From Hydrogenophaga sp. (GTDB lineage Bacteria > Pseudomonadota > Gammaproteobacteria > Burkholderiales > Burkholderiaceae_C), in NCBI RefSeq assembly GCF_019635465.1, contig NZ_JAHBZK010000020.1, positions 32,062 to 96,061 on the forward strand: a stretch of DNA of 64,000 nt, written 5' to 3'. How positions within the stretch are numbered: position 1 is the first letter of the stretch; each line of letters begins with the position of its first letter. Below, one piece after another: positions 45,079-52,364 of the stretch. A model generated the notes under the pieces. The model did no database searches. It was not told the origin of the DNA and was given only the letters and a program-made list of their open reading frames with translations. The position numbers were made by a program, and so were the translations under genes.

Positions 45079-46157
45079 GGCGCCCTTTGGCTCTGACCCT
45101 GGCACTTGCCCTGGGGTTGGTGCTGACCACCGCGGGCTGCGCCCGCACCCAGGGGGCGGGCTACTACTGGCAATCGCTCACCGGCCATGCCGAGCTGATG
45201 TGGCGCGCCCGTCCGATCGACGACTGGCTGGACGATCCCCACACCCCCGATGCGCTGCGTCAGCGCCTGGCCCTGGCCAAGCGCATGCGTGCGTTCGCCG
45301 TGACTGCCCTGGACTTGCCCGACAACGCCAGCTACCACCGCTACGCCGACCTGGGGCGGCGCGCCGCGGTCTACAACGTGGTGGCGGCACCGGCCCTCTC
45401 ACTCAAGCTGCAGACCTGGTGCTTTCCCGTGGCCGGTTGCGTGGGCTACCGGGGCTACTACCACGAAGGCGACGCACAGACCTTCGCACGCAGCCTCGAC
45501 CCTCAGCTCGAGGTCGCGGTCTACCCGGTGCCCGCCTATTCCACGCTGGGCTGGATGAACTGGGCCGGCGGCGACCCACTGCTCAACACCTTCATCCAGT
45601 ACCCGGAGGGTGAGCTGGCGCGCCTGGTGTTTCACGAACTGGCGCACCAGGTGCTGTACGTCAAGGGCGACACCGCCTTCAACGAGTCGTTCGCCACTGC
45701 GGTGGAACGCCTGGGCGTGCAGCGCTGGCTGGCCGAGGCCTCAACGCCCGCGGCCCGCGCCGAGTACCTTGCCTTCGACCAGCGACGCCAGTCGTTTCGC
45801 CGGCTCAGCGGCCAGCTGCGCTCGCGGCTCCAGGCCATATACGACGACCCGGCCCTCAACGACGCGACCAAGACCGAGCGCAAGCACGCGGCCATGGCCG
45901 GGTTCCGGCACGACTACGCGCAGCTCAAGGCGTTCTGGGGCGGCTATGCGGCGTACGACCCCTGGGTGGCGCGCGTGAACAATGCGTTGCTGGGCTCGCA
46001 GGGCGCCTACGACCAGTACGTGCCGGCCTTCGAGGCCTTGTTTGCCGCGCAAGGCCACGACTTCGCCCGCTTCTATGATGCGGTGCGTGCGCTGGCCGAA
46101 CGCCCCGCCGCCGAAAGGCTGGCCGCTCTGCAGGCACTGACACCCGCCCCCCGATAA
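45075..46157 (+). CDS. Putative aminopeptidase lipoprotein (PF10023-type zinc peptidase)
   Basis: A 360-residue predicted lipoprotein: hydrophobic signal ending in the lipobox LTTAGC, cysteine near residue 22. The zinc-peptidase motif is FHELAHQVLY (HExxH) near residue 190, followed by NESFATAVE, with the glutamate as the probable third ligand. This layout matches the predicted aminopeptidase family PF10023. The start chosen is TTG at 45075, overlapping the upstream stop as TTGA and giving a clean MRRPLALTLALALGL signal. It is anchored to a membrane, probably facing the periplasm. Substrate unknown. Confidence 0.8.
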   Translation: MRRPLALTLALALGLVLTTAGCARTQGAGYYWQSLTGHAELMWRARPIDDWLDDPHTPDALRQRLALAKRMRAFAVTALDLPDNASYHRYADLGRRAAVYNVVAAPALSLKLQTWCFPVAGCVGYRGYYHEGDAQTFARSLDPQLEVAVYPVPAYSTLGWMNWAGGDPLLNTFIQYPEGELARLVFHELAHQVLYVKGDTAFNESFATAVERLGVQRWLAEASTPAARAEYLAFDQRRQSFRRLSGQLRSRLQAIYDDPALNDATKTERKHAAMAGFRHDYAQLKAFWGGYAAYDPWVARVNNALLGSQGAYDQYVPAFEALFAAQGHDFARFYDAVRALAERPAAERLAALQALTPAPR

Positions 46158-46169
46158 CAGGAACCCGCC

Positions 46170-46505
46170 ATGGCAGACATCCACATCGAGCGCGATCACA
46201 GCCTGGGCCTGGCCGCGGCCCGCAAGATCGCCTGGCGCTGGGCCGAACAGGCCGAAGAAGAGTTCGACATGAGCTGCACCTACGAAGAAGGCACCAAGGC
46301 CGACGAGGTGCAGTTCAACCGGTCGGGTGTCAGCGGCTGCCTCAAGGTGGACGGCGAGCGCTTCGTGCTCGATGCCAGGCTTGGCTTCCTGTTGGGCGCC
46401 TTCAAAGACCGCATCGAGGCCGAGATCGTCAAGAACCTTGACGTGCTGCTCAGCAGCAAAAAGCCCACGGCCAAGAAGGCTGCTGCCAAAAAGAAAGCCA
46501 CCTGA
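46170..46505 (+). CDS. Polyhydroxyalkanoic acid system family protein
   Basis: A 111-residue protein of the PHA_gran_rgn family (PF09650): MADIHIERDHSLGLAAARKIAWRWAEQ (quoted in parts) followed by YEEGTKADEVQFNRSGVSG and LLGAFKDRIEAEI. The Lys/Ala tail KKPTAKKAAAKKK is like phasin tails. These proteins are linked to PHA granule formation, but their activity is not known. It starts 12 bp after the peptidase gene with an AGGA ribosome-binding site. Its stop codon lies inside a terminator hairpin shared with the convergent acyl-CoA-binding protein gene. Confidence 0.88.
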   Translation: MADIHIERDHSLGLAAARKIAWRWAEQAEEEFDMSCTYEEGTKADEVQFNRSGVSGCLKVDGERFVLDARLGFLLGAFKDRIEAEIVKNLDVLLSSKKPTAKKAAAKKKAT

Positions 46506-46519
46506 AAACACAGGTGGCT
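46491..46519 (-). terminator. Intrinsic terminator, bidirectional, best for the acyl-CoA-binding protein gene
   Basis: AGCCACCTG (46496-46504) and CAGGTGGCT (46511-46519) form a 9-bp perfect stem with a 6-base loop. On the minus strand it is followed by TTTCTTTTT, a good intrinsic terminator 26 bp after the ACBP stop. On the plus strand only TTT follows, so it is weaker for the PHA-system gene. Confidence 0.8.
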
Positions 46520-46544
46520 TTGCGCCCAAGAGGGGCGGGAAGGC

Positions 46545-46799
46545 TCAGCTCAGGCTGTCGATCAGGTCGATGTACTGCTGCATGGCGTCGTCCGACGATG
46601 CGCCCTTGAAGCCGTTCCAGGCGTCCCATTTGGCACGGCCGACCATGTCACCGAAGCCGGGCTTTTTCTCGGTGTTGTCGCCGGCGGTGGCCTGCTTGTA
46701 GAGGCCATAGATTTTCAGCAGCGTGGTGTTGTCGGGGCGCTCGGCGAGCTTCTTGGAATTGGCAACGGCGGCGTCGAATCGGGCCTTGAGATCGGACAT
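46545..46799 (-). CDS. Acyl-CoA-binding protein
   Basis: An 84-residue four-helix protein that holds long-chain acyl-CoA in the cytoplasm. The family hallmarks are present: LYGLYKQAT-type KIYGLYKQATAGD near residue 29, then KPGFGDMVGRAKWDAWNGFKG (core KWDAWNGFKG) near 50. The length is the usual 84-90. Bacterial ACBPs are uncommon and often occur in lineages that store or trade acyl-CoAs. It diverges from the wax ester synthase gene with a 100-bp shared gap, which suggests joint control and supply of acyl-CoA to that enzyme. Confidence 0.95.
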   Translation of the reverse strand: MSDLKARFDAAVANSKKLAERPDNTTLLKIYGLYKQATAGDNTEKKPGFGDMVGRAKWDAWNGFKGASSDDAMQQYIDLIDSLS

Positions 46800-46899
46800 A
46801 GGGTCTCCTGAGGGTGTGCGCTGGATGGGATGGCGGTTTGTCCCGGTATCTTACGAAGGCCGACGCACACAGAATAGAGAACCCACCCGAGGAGTCAGC

Positions 46900-48393
46900 A
46901 TGGACCACCGTCTCGCCGCCGTCACCCAGGCGTTGAGCAGCGCGATCGGCCTGGAAGGCGAGCGCATGAGCAAGGTCGACACGGCCTGGCTGCGCATGGA
47001 CACACCCACCAACCTGATGATGATCGTGGGCGTGTGGGTGCTCAAACCGGCCATCTCGCGCGCTGCGCTCGCCGAGCGGGTGCGCGAGCGTTTGTTGCCC
47101 TACAGGCGCTTCAGGCAGATGGCACGCGAAGACGCCGCGGGTGCGGCCTGGGTGGACGACCCCGACTTCGATCTGAACCGCCATCTGGTCACCCACCGCC
47201 TCAAACGCACCAAGGGTCAGAGCGAACGCGCGGCCCTGCAAGCGCGCGTGGCGGCGCTGGCCATCGAGCCGCTGGACCACGCTCATCCCCTGTGGCGCTT
47301 CGAATTGATCGAGCACTACGACGGCGGCTCCGCGCTGATCGCCCGCATTCACCACTGCATCGCCGATGGCATCGCACTCATCGGCGTGATGATGAGCCTG
47401 GTCGACGGCGGCGCCCTGCCGGCACCATCCAGACAAGGCAAGGCCGCGCGCAGTGGCCTGGATGGGGCCGAAGACTGGCTGGCCGACACGCTGGTTCGCC
47501 CTTTCGGCGACATCACGGCGCGCGCACTGGATCTGGCCGGTGGCGGTGCCGCCAAATCTCTGTCGATGATGGCCCACCCCCAGCAGACCCTGGGCGGCAC
47601 CCTGGACCAGGCCATGGATGTCGCCCGGGTCGGCACGCAACTGGCCACCGACCTCGCCACGCTGGCCCTGATGCCCGACGACGCACGCACCCGGCTGAAG
47701 GGCACACCCGGCGGGGCAAAGGCCGTGGCCTGGTGCGAGCCCATCCCACTTGACGCCGTCAAGGCCATCGGCAAGGCCTTCAATGCATCGGTCAACGACG
47801 TGCTGCTGGCGTGCGTGGCTGGCGCCCTCGGCAACTACCTGCGCGCACGCGGCGATGACACCGACGGCCAGGAGATCCGGGCCATGGTGCCCATCAACCT
47901 GCGTCCCATGGAAGAAGCCTGGAAACTGGGCAACCGCTTCGGCCTGGTGCCACTGCTGCTGCCCATCGGCATCACCAACCCGATCGAGCGCCTGTACGCC
48001 GTTCGCGCGCGCATGAACAGCCTCAAAGGCAGCCTGCAACCCTTGCTGACCTTTGGTCTGTTGAGTGTGGCCGGTCTGTTGATCAAGCCGGCGCAGGACG
48101 CGCTGCTCAACTTGTTTGGGCGCAAGACCACCGCCGTCATGACCAACGTGCCGGGGCCGGCGAAGAAACTGCAGGTTTGCGGCAGCACGCTGGAGCAGAC
48201 CATGTTCTGGGTGCCGCAGACAGGCACGGTGGGGCTGGGCGTGTCGGTGCTGAGCTACGGTGGCGGCGTTCAGTTCGGTGTGATCGCCGACACCGCTCTG
48301 TGCCCGGATCCGCAAGCCATCATCGACGGCTTCACGCCCACCTTCAACCAGTTGCTGGCGCTGACGCTGATGCTGCCCTGGGGGCTCGAATAG
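46900..48393 (+). CDS. Wax ester synthase/acyl-CoA:diacylglycerol acyltransferase (WS/DGAT)
   Basis: A 497-residue bifunctional acyltransferase that esterifies fatty alcohol (wax) or diacylglycerol (TAG) with acyl-CoA. The catalytic HHxxxDG motif is H151-HCIADG. Other family blocks are the N-terminal MSKVDTAWLRMDTPTNLMMI, the middle ASVNDVLLACVAGALG and NLRPM, and the C-terminal TNVPGPAKKL and YGGGVQFGVIAD. Length is normal (450-500). GAGGAG at good spacing supports ATG 46900; a Met 22 residues later would remove a short extension. It acts at the inner membrane, where lipid droplets form. Confidence 0.93.
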   Translation: MDHRLAAVTQALSSAIGLEGERMSKVDTAWLRMDTPTNLMMIVGVWVLKPAISRAALAERVRERLLPYRRFRQMAREDAAGAAWVDDPDFDLNRHLVTHRLKRTKGQSERAALQARVAALAIEPLDHAHPLWRFELIEHYDGGSALIARIHHCIADGIALIGVMMSLVDGGALPAPSRQGKAARSGLDGAEDWLADTLVRPFGDITARALDLAGGGAAKSLSMMAHPQQTLGGTLDQAMDVARVGTQLATDLATLALMPDDARTRLKGTPGGAKAVAWCEPIPLDAVKAIGKAFNASVNDVLLACVAGALGNYLRARGDDTDGQEIRAMVPINLRPMEEAWKLGNRFGLVPLLLPIGITNPIERLYAVRARMNSLKGSLQPLLTFGLLSVAGLLIKPAQDALLNLFGRKTTAVMTNVPGPAKKLQVCGSTLEQTMFWVPQTGTVGLGVSVLSYGGGVQFGVIADTALCPDPQAIIDGFTPTFNQLLALTLMLPWGLE

Positions 48394-48429
48394 GCAGGCA
48401 CGCAGGCCTGGCCGATCGCATGGCGATGC

Positions 48430-49212
48430 TCAGCGTTCGGCGGCGCTGAGGTTCAGGCGGCGATTGGCGATGTGCAGCAAGCCATCGAAGATCAGGCTCT
48501 CGACCAGTTCGACCTCGGTCGACATCGAAGGGGCCATCTTCCAGCCGGCACCACCAGTCATGAAGACCACTGGCGGCTCGCCACAGTGCTTCGTCAGGTT
48601 CTCGACCATGCGTTGCACCGCGCCCGCAATGGCAAATGTGCCGCCACTGGTGAGGGCGTCGCTGGTGTTGGTGGGGAAGTCGCGCACCTCGCCGGTCGGC
48701 ACGTGCAGGCCGGCGGTGCCAGACTCCAGCGCACGCAGCATGATGCCGTGACCCGGCAGGATGATCCCGCCCAGGAACTTGCCTTGCGTGTCCACCGCCT
48801 CGACGGTGACGGCCGTACCGACCATGACCACCACGCAGGGCCGCGCGCGCCCGCGGGCCAGAAGGCGCTGACGCGCACCGATCATGGCCACCCAGCGGTC
48901 CGAGCCCAGCCGGGCCGGGTGATCGTAGCCATTGGTCAGACCCGCCTCGGCATTGCCGGACACCACCCACTGGGGTGTCACGTCCCACATTTCCAACTGC
49001 TCTTCCACCCGGCGCTTGACCGCATCACCGGCCACCACGCAGCCGAGCACCCAGCGCGGCGACGGCAAGCGGCTCCAGTCGCCGTCCTCCAGTGTCTCGA
49101 TGTTTTCCAGGAACTGGGCCCCGTGCGTGATGAGCCGGGCACCGACGCGGGGTTCGTCGTACAGGGCCCACTTCAAACGCGTGTTGCCGACATCCAGGGC
49201 GAGAAAAGCCAT
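48430..49212 (-). CDS. coaX: Type III pantothenate kinase
   Basis: A 260-residue ASKHA-fold kinase for the first step of coenzyme A synthesis. The N-terminal phosphate motif is [14 protein letters not shown] (residues 4-17), then [12 protein letters not shown] near 105, [12 protein letters not shown] near 130, GGIILPGH near 148 and a C-terminal MTGGAGW. All fit the CoaX family, the usual pantothenate kinase of Burkholderiales. No monovalent-cation or biotin-ligase partner (birA) is seen upstream in the window. It reads away from the wax ester synthase, with a 36-bp convergent gap. Confidence 0.95.
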   Translation of the reverse strand: MAFLALDVGNTRLKWALYDEPRVGARLITHGAQFLENIETLEDGDWSRLPSPRWVLGCVVAGDAVKRRVEEQLEMWDVTPQWVVSGNAEAGLTNGYDHPARLGSDRWVAMIGARQRLLARGRARPCVVVMVGTAVTVEAVDTQGKFLGGIILPGHGIMLRALESGTAGLHVPTGEVRDFPTNTSDALTSGGTFAIAGAVQRMVENLTKHCGEPPVVFMTGGAGWKMAPSMSTEVELVESLIFDGLLHIANRRLNLSAAER

Positions 49213-49254
49213 GGGGCGCGATTATGACCAAGCCGTGTCGGCTGGGGCAGCCCT

Positions 49255-49923
49255 TCAGATCAGGCCCAGCCAGCAGGCCCGTTGCACGGCCGCCAGCTTG
49301 TTGTCGGTCTGCAGCTTGGCCATGGCGTTGGCCAGGTGGTAGTTGACCGTGCGCTCGGACACTTCCATGCGCTGCGCCGTCTCGCGTGCGGTCAGGCCCT
49401 CGAAGGCCAGGTTGAGACACTCCAGCTCGCGCGGGCTGAGCGCCACGCGCTGCTCGGCCAGCGCACGCTTGAGCATGGGCCAGATATTGAAGGCCGACCA
49501 GGCCAGGGTCGCGGCTTCGGACCGACCGCCGAAGGCACGCGGACTGAACATGAAACATTCGAACGCGCGGCCGGCCGGCAGTGGAAAGGACACGCGCACC
49601 AGGCTTTGGTGCCCATAAGCCAGAAACAGTCGGCGCCAGCGACTGGTCTGCTCCGATGCCGACTTGGCGATGTCCTGCCAGGCCACCAGGGGGGCGTCGC
49701 TCTCGCGCCAGCTCGACCCGAAATCGCGGCTCTCGGCCAAGGCCTCTGCCGCACCCAGCACCTTGGGCGGGTGGGCGGCCAGCACATCGCGCTTGTCGCG
49801 CGGCCCGAGCGGGTCGGGACCCAGCACCACCAAGGCATCCACGCCCTGTTCCTTGAGCGCGCACAACCAGTCCGCGAGGATGCTGTCCACGCTGACACTG
49901 TCAAAGTTGACAGGGAGGGTCAT
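49255..49923 (-). CDS. LuxR-type transcriptional regulator
   Basis: A 222-residue regulator. The C-terminal LuxR helix-turn-helix (about residues 158-215) reads ALSPRELECLNLAFEGLTARETAQRM, then VSERTVNYHLANAMAKL. The N-terminal 150 residues are compatible with an autoinducer-binding-type domain (WRRLFLAYGHQSLVRVSFPLPAG) but the standard acyl-homoserine-lactone contacts are not clearly present. It is divergent from a sensor kinase gene and close to an autoinducer synthase. An inverted repeat of lux-box form overlaps codons 4-9, so either the true start is further in or the site lies inside the gene. No luxI homologue is in the window. Confidence 0.85.
   Translation of the reverse strand: MTLPVNFDSVSVDSILADWLCALKEQGVDALVVLGPDPLGPRDKRDVLAAHPPKVLGAAEALAESRDFGSSWRESDAPLVAWQDIAKSASEQTSRWRRLFLAYGHQSLVRVSFPLPAGRAFECFMFSPRAFGGRSEAATLAWSAFNIWPMLKRALAEQRVALSPRELECLNLAFEGLTARETAQRMEVSERTVNYHLANAMAKLQTDNKLAAVQRACWLGLI
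49898..49913. promoter_or_regulatory. Lux-box-like inverted repeat between luxR-type and sensor kinase genes
   Basis: CTGTCA-AAGT-TGACAG, perfect 6-bp arms with a 4-bp spacer, the same core as the site before the autoinducer synthase gene. It lies inside the first codons of the LuxR-type gene as annotated and 68-83 bp before the preferred kinase start, a usual place for a LuxR-type activator site. Confidence 0.6.
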
Positions 49924-49970
49924 GCACTTATCACCGACACTGGGCGCAGAATGCGCGCAGCCGATAGTGC
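49924..49970. promoter_or_regulatory. Nested inverted repeats in the divergent luxR/kinase promoter
   Basis: GCACTTATC (49924-49932) is nearly complementary to GATAGTGC (49963-49970), and GCGCA-GAA-TGCGC (49944-49956) is nested between them. The structure covers the ATG at 49951, which argues that the kinase starts later and that this is control DNA. No clear -10/-35 pair could be fixed by eye. Confidence 0.4.
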
Positions 49971-49980
49971 CAAAGACTCA

Positions 49981-51342
49981 ATGGCAGGGCATGCGGCATC
50001 ACTGGAGACCATGTTGCGGCTGGACCGGTTGCAGTTGAAGAACACGATGGCGCGTTGGCGCCAATGGTGGCGCGACGAAGTCGTCGATACGCCGATGGAG
50101 CCCATTCTGCACCCATCGTCGCGCCGCCTGTGGTGGATTGGCATCTTCACCTTCGGCGGCCATATGCTTTTTTTCATGATTTGGTCGAAAGCGCTGCCGC
50201 AGCCCTACGAAAACCTGCTGGCCCGCCTCTTCATGGCGTTCACTGCGCTGATCTATCTGATGCCCAGCCTGCGGGCCGACCCGACGTCTGCACCCAGCGG
50301 TCGTTTGTTCACCCTGGCCACCTGGATTCAGTTGCCCTGGTTCTTCAGCTGGATGTACTGCATGAACGGTGGCAACCCGGTCTGGCTGGGCAGCGTCGTG
50401 GCCATGGTGCTCATCTACTACCACGCCACCGACTGGCGCCTGGCCACGCTGGGGCTCATTTCCGGGGGCCTGGCGGGCGGCGCCAGCGCGCACTTGCTGG
50501 GCGCGCCGCCTGACCTGGCCGATCAACCCATGGCCAATGTGGTGGTGATCGGCTTTGCGTGGTCGATGGGCCTGATGCTGGGCCTGTCCAGCGCCAACCT
50601 GCGGCGCGCCCGCCTGATCAACACCTTGTCCACCATGGGCGTCATGGCCCATGAACTGCGCACGCCATTGGCCACCGTCAACCTGATGGGTGACGTGCTG
50701 CGCAACCTGTCGCAAAACGACGTCAGTGACAGCAAGCGCAAGAAGTTCGAGGAACTCGCCACCCGCTTGCAGAACCTGGTGCGCAGCATGAACCGACAGA
50801 TCGACACGCAGATCTCCAACGCCCAGCTGCTGCGCCTGCCCAGAGAGAACATGCCGATCCAGGCCGCCGACCTGGTGCACGAAGTGGTCTCCAACTTTCC
50901 CTACCGCAGCTCAAGAGAGCGCGACTGTGTGCGCGTTCAGATACAGCAGGACTTCGTGTTTCTGGGCTCGCGCGCCATGTTCGCCCAGGTCATCGTCAAC
51001 CTGCTCAAGAACGCCTTGCATGCATTGGCCTCTGCCAGCCATGCGCCGCAGCCAGGCGACCTGCGGGTGGACGTCGGCATCCACCACGGCAAAGGGCGCA
51101 TTGCCGTGTCCGACGATGGCATCGGTATTTCCCACGAGCTGCAGAGCCGCATCTTCGAACCCTTCTATTCCACCCAGGCAGGTGCCGGCAACGGACTGGG
51201 CCTGACGTTCTGCAAAAACGTTGTCGAGGCCGCGCACGGCCGCATCAGCGTGCACTCCGAGCCTGGCCTCGGGGCCGTGTTCATGATCGATCTGCCCTTG
51301 TCCCGTGCGTCCGCGACGGTCGCTGCGCCACCCACCCCCTGA
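49981..51342 (+). CDS. Membrane sensor histidine kinase, CqsS/LqsS-like
   Basis: A 453-residue kinase with six probable membrane helices in residues about 50-205 and no large periplasmic domain, the layout of the alpha-hydroxyketone sensors CqsS and LqsS. The H-box is MGVMAHELRTPLAT with H224; the ATPase domain has NLLKNALHAL, VSDDGIGIS and GNGLGLTFCKNVV. There is no attached receiver, again as in LqsS. The start is uncertain: ATG 49951 lies inside a palindrome, ATG 49981 is preferred and ATG 50011 follows a GGAG. It is followed 3 bp later by the receiver gene. It probably senses the product of the synthase at 52365. Confidence 0.82.
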   Translation: MAGHAASLETMLRLDRLQLKNTMARWRQWWRDEVVDTPMEPILHPSSRRLWWIGIFTFGGHMLFFMIWSKALPQPYENLLARLFMAFTALIYLMPSLRADPTSAPSGRLFTLATWIQLPWFFSWMYCMNGGNPVWLGSVVAMVLIYYHATDWRLATLGLISGGLAGGASAHLLGAPPDLADQPMANVVVIGFAWSMGLMLGLSSANLRRARLINTLSTMGVMAHELRTPLATVNLMGDVLRNLSQNDVSDSKRKKFEELATRLQNLVRSMNRQIDTQISNAQLLRLPRENMPIQAADLVHEVVSNFPYRSSRERDCVRVQIQQDFVFLGSRAMFAQVIVNLLKNALHALASASHAPQPGDLRVDVGIHHGKGRIAVSDDGIGISHELQSRIFEPFYSTQAGAGNGLGLTFCKNVVEAAHGRISVHSEPGLGAVFMIDLPLSRASATVAAPPTP

Positions 51343-51345
51343 GCC

Positions 51346-52332
51346 ATGGCACTGACGCTTTCCCTGTTCCAGCGCCCCGGCGCCGTCCTGTTTCTCGACG
51401 ACGACCCGGACTACCTTGAAATGCTGGGCATGGTGGTCCCCGGTCAAACCCAGGTCGAGCTGTACGCGCGGCCCTCCGGGTTCCTGGCGCGGATGCAGGC
51501 CGAGCCCGCCCACTGGGAGGCCGACGCCGCCCAGCAATTGCAGATGATCGAGCGCTGGCGCCAGGGCCAGGCGCTGATCCCGCAAATCCTGCGCTACTGG
51601 GCGGCGCGGCCCGAGCGCTATCGACTGGCCAAGATCTGCGTGGTGGACTACGCCATGCCGGGCACCGACGGCCTCAGCGTCTTCAACACCCTGCTCGACT
51701 GGCCCGGTTCACGTGTGCTGCTCACCGGTCAGGCCGACGAGCAGATTGCCATTCAGGCCTTCAACAATGGGCTGATCGACCAGTTCGTGCCCAAGCAGGC
51801 CACCGACATCACGCGCCACCTGCTGGGCGTGCTCAAGCGGTTGGCGCAGGCGCCGCATCCGCGGCTCAACACCATGTGGCGCGGCGTGCTGCGGCCACAC
51901 CAGGTGTCACTGCTGCAGATTCCGTCGGTGGCGCAGTGGTTGCGTGACTACACGCACCACCACTGGGTCGAGTACGTGGTGATCGGCGAACCGTTCGGTT
52001 TGCTGGGGATCGATGCCGACGGTGGCGTGCAGTGGCTGCAGCTGGAGCCCGCCGCCAGTCTGGGCGACCTGGCTGAGCTCGCGGCCTCAGCGGCACTGGG
52101 CATGGACGTAGTGCAGGCGATCCGCGAGGGGCGCCGCCTGGCCGCGGTGGAGCTGCACCAGCAGCTTGGGCTAGGCGGATCGGTGCGAACCAGCGCCGCC
52201 ACACCCATTGGCGAAGACGGCCTCCTCATGGCGGCGGTGTTTTCGTTGGCCGCGACCGACCTGCCGCAACCCATTTATCCGTACCGCAACTTCCTGCAGG
52301 AAGAAAACCACCGCAGCGTGCAGGATCACTGA
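51346..52332 (+). CDS. Receiver-domain protein, LqsR-like
   Basis: A 328-residue protein. It has an N-terminal receiver with the acidic cluster LDDDP (D18-D20), phosphoacceptor D101 (CVVDYAMPG), T127 (LLTGQ) and K150 (FVPK). The gap from the acidic cluster to D101 is about 82 residues, against about 42 in ordinary receivers, because of a helical insertion (about residues 45-95). The C-terminal 170 residues match no DNA-binding fold I recognise. This odd receiver plus unknown output is characteristic of LqsR of Legionella and its relatives. It is coupled to the kinase (3-bp gap) and converges on the autoinducer synthase gene. Confidence 0.8.
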   Translation: MALTLSLFQRPGAVLFLDDDPDYLEMLGMVVPGQTQVELYARPSGFLARMQAEPAHWEADAAQQLQMIERWRQGQALIPQILRYWAARPERYRLAKICVVDYAMPGTDGLSVFNTLLDWPGSRVLLTGQADEQIAIQAFNNGLIDQFVPKQATDITRHLLGVLKRLAQAPHPRLNTMWRGVLRPHQVSLLQIPSVAQWLRDYTHHHWVEYVVIGEPFGLLGIDADGGVQWLQLEPAASLGDLAELAASAALGMDVVQAIREGRRLAAVELHQQLGLGGSVRTSAATPIGEDGLLMAAVFSLAATDLPQPIYPYRNFLQEENHRSVQDH

Positions 52333-52344
52333 CCCTGCGGTGGT
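52307..52344. terminator. Bidirectional terminator between receiver and autoinducer synthase genes
   Basis: ACCACCGCAG (52307-52316) and CTGCGGTGGT (52335-52344) form a 10-bp stem, with a nested GCAGG/CCTGC inside the 18-base loop. On the plus strand CTTTC follows; on the minus strand TTTCTTCC follows. The left arm overlaps the last codons of the receiver gene. Confidence 0.75.
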
Positions 52345-52364
52345 CTTTCGGACGGATCGCCGGA

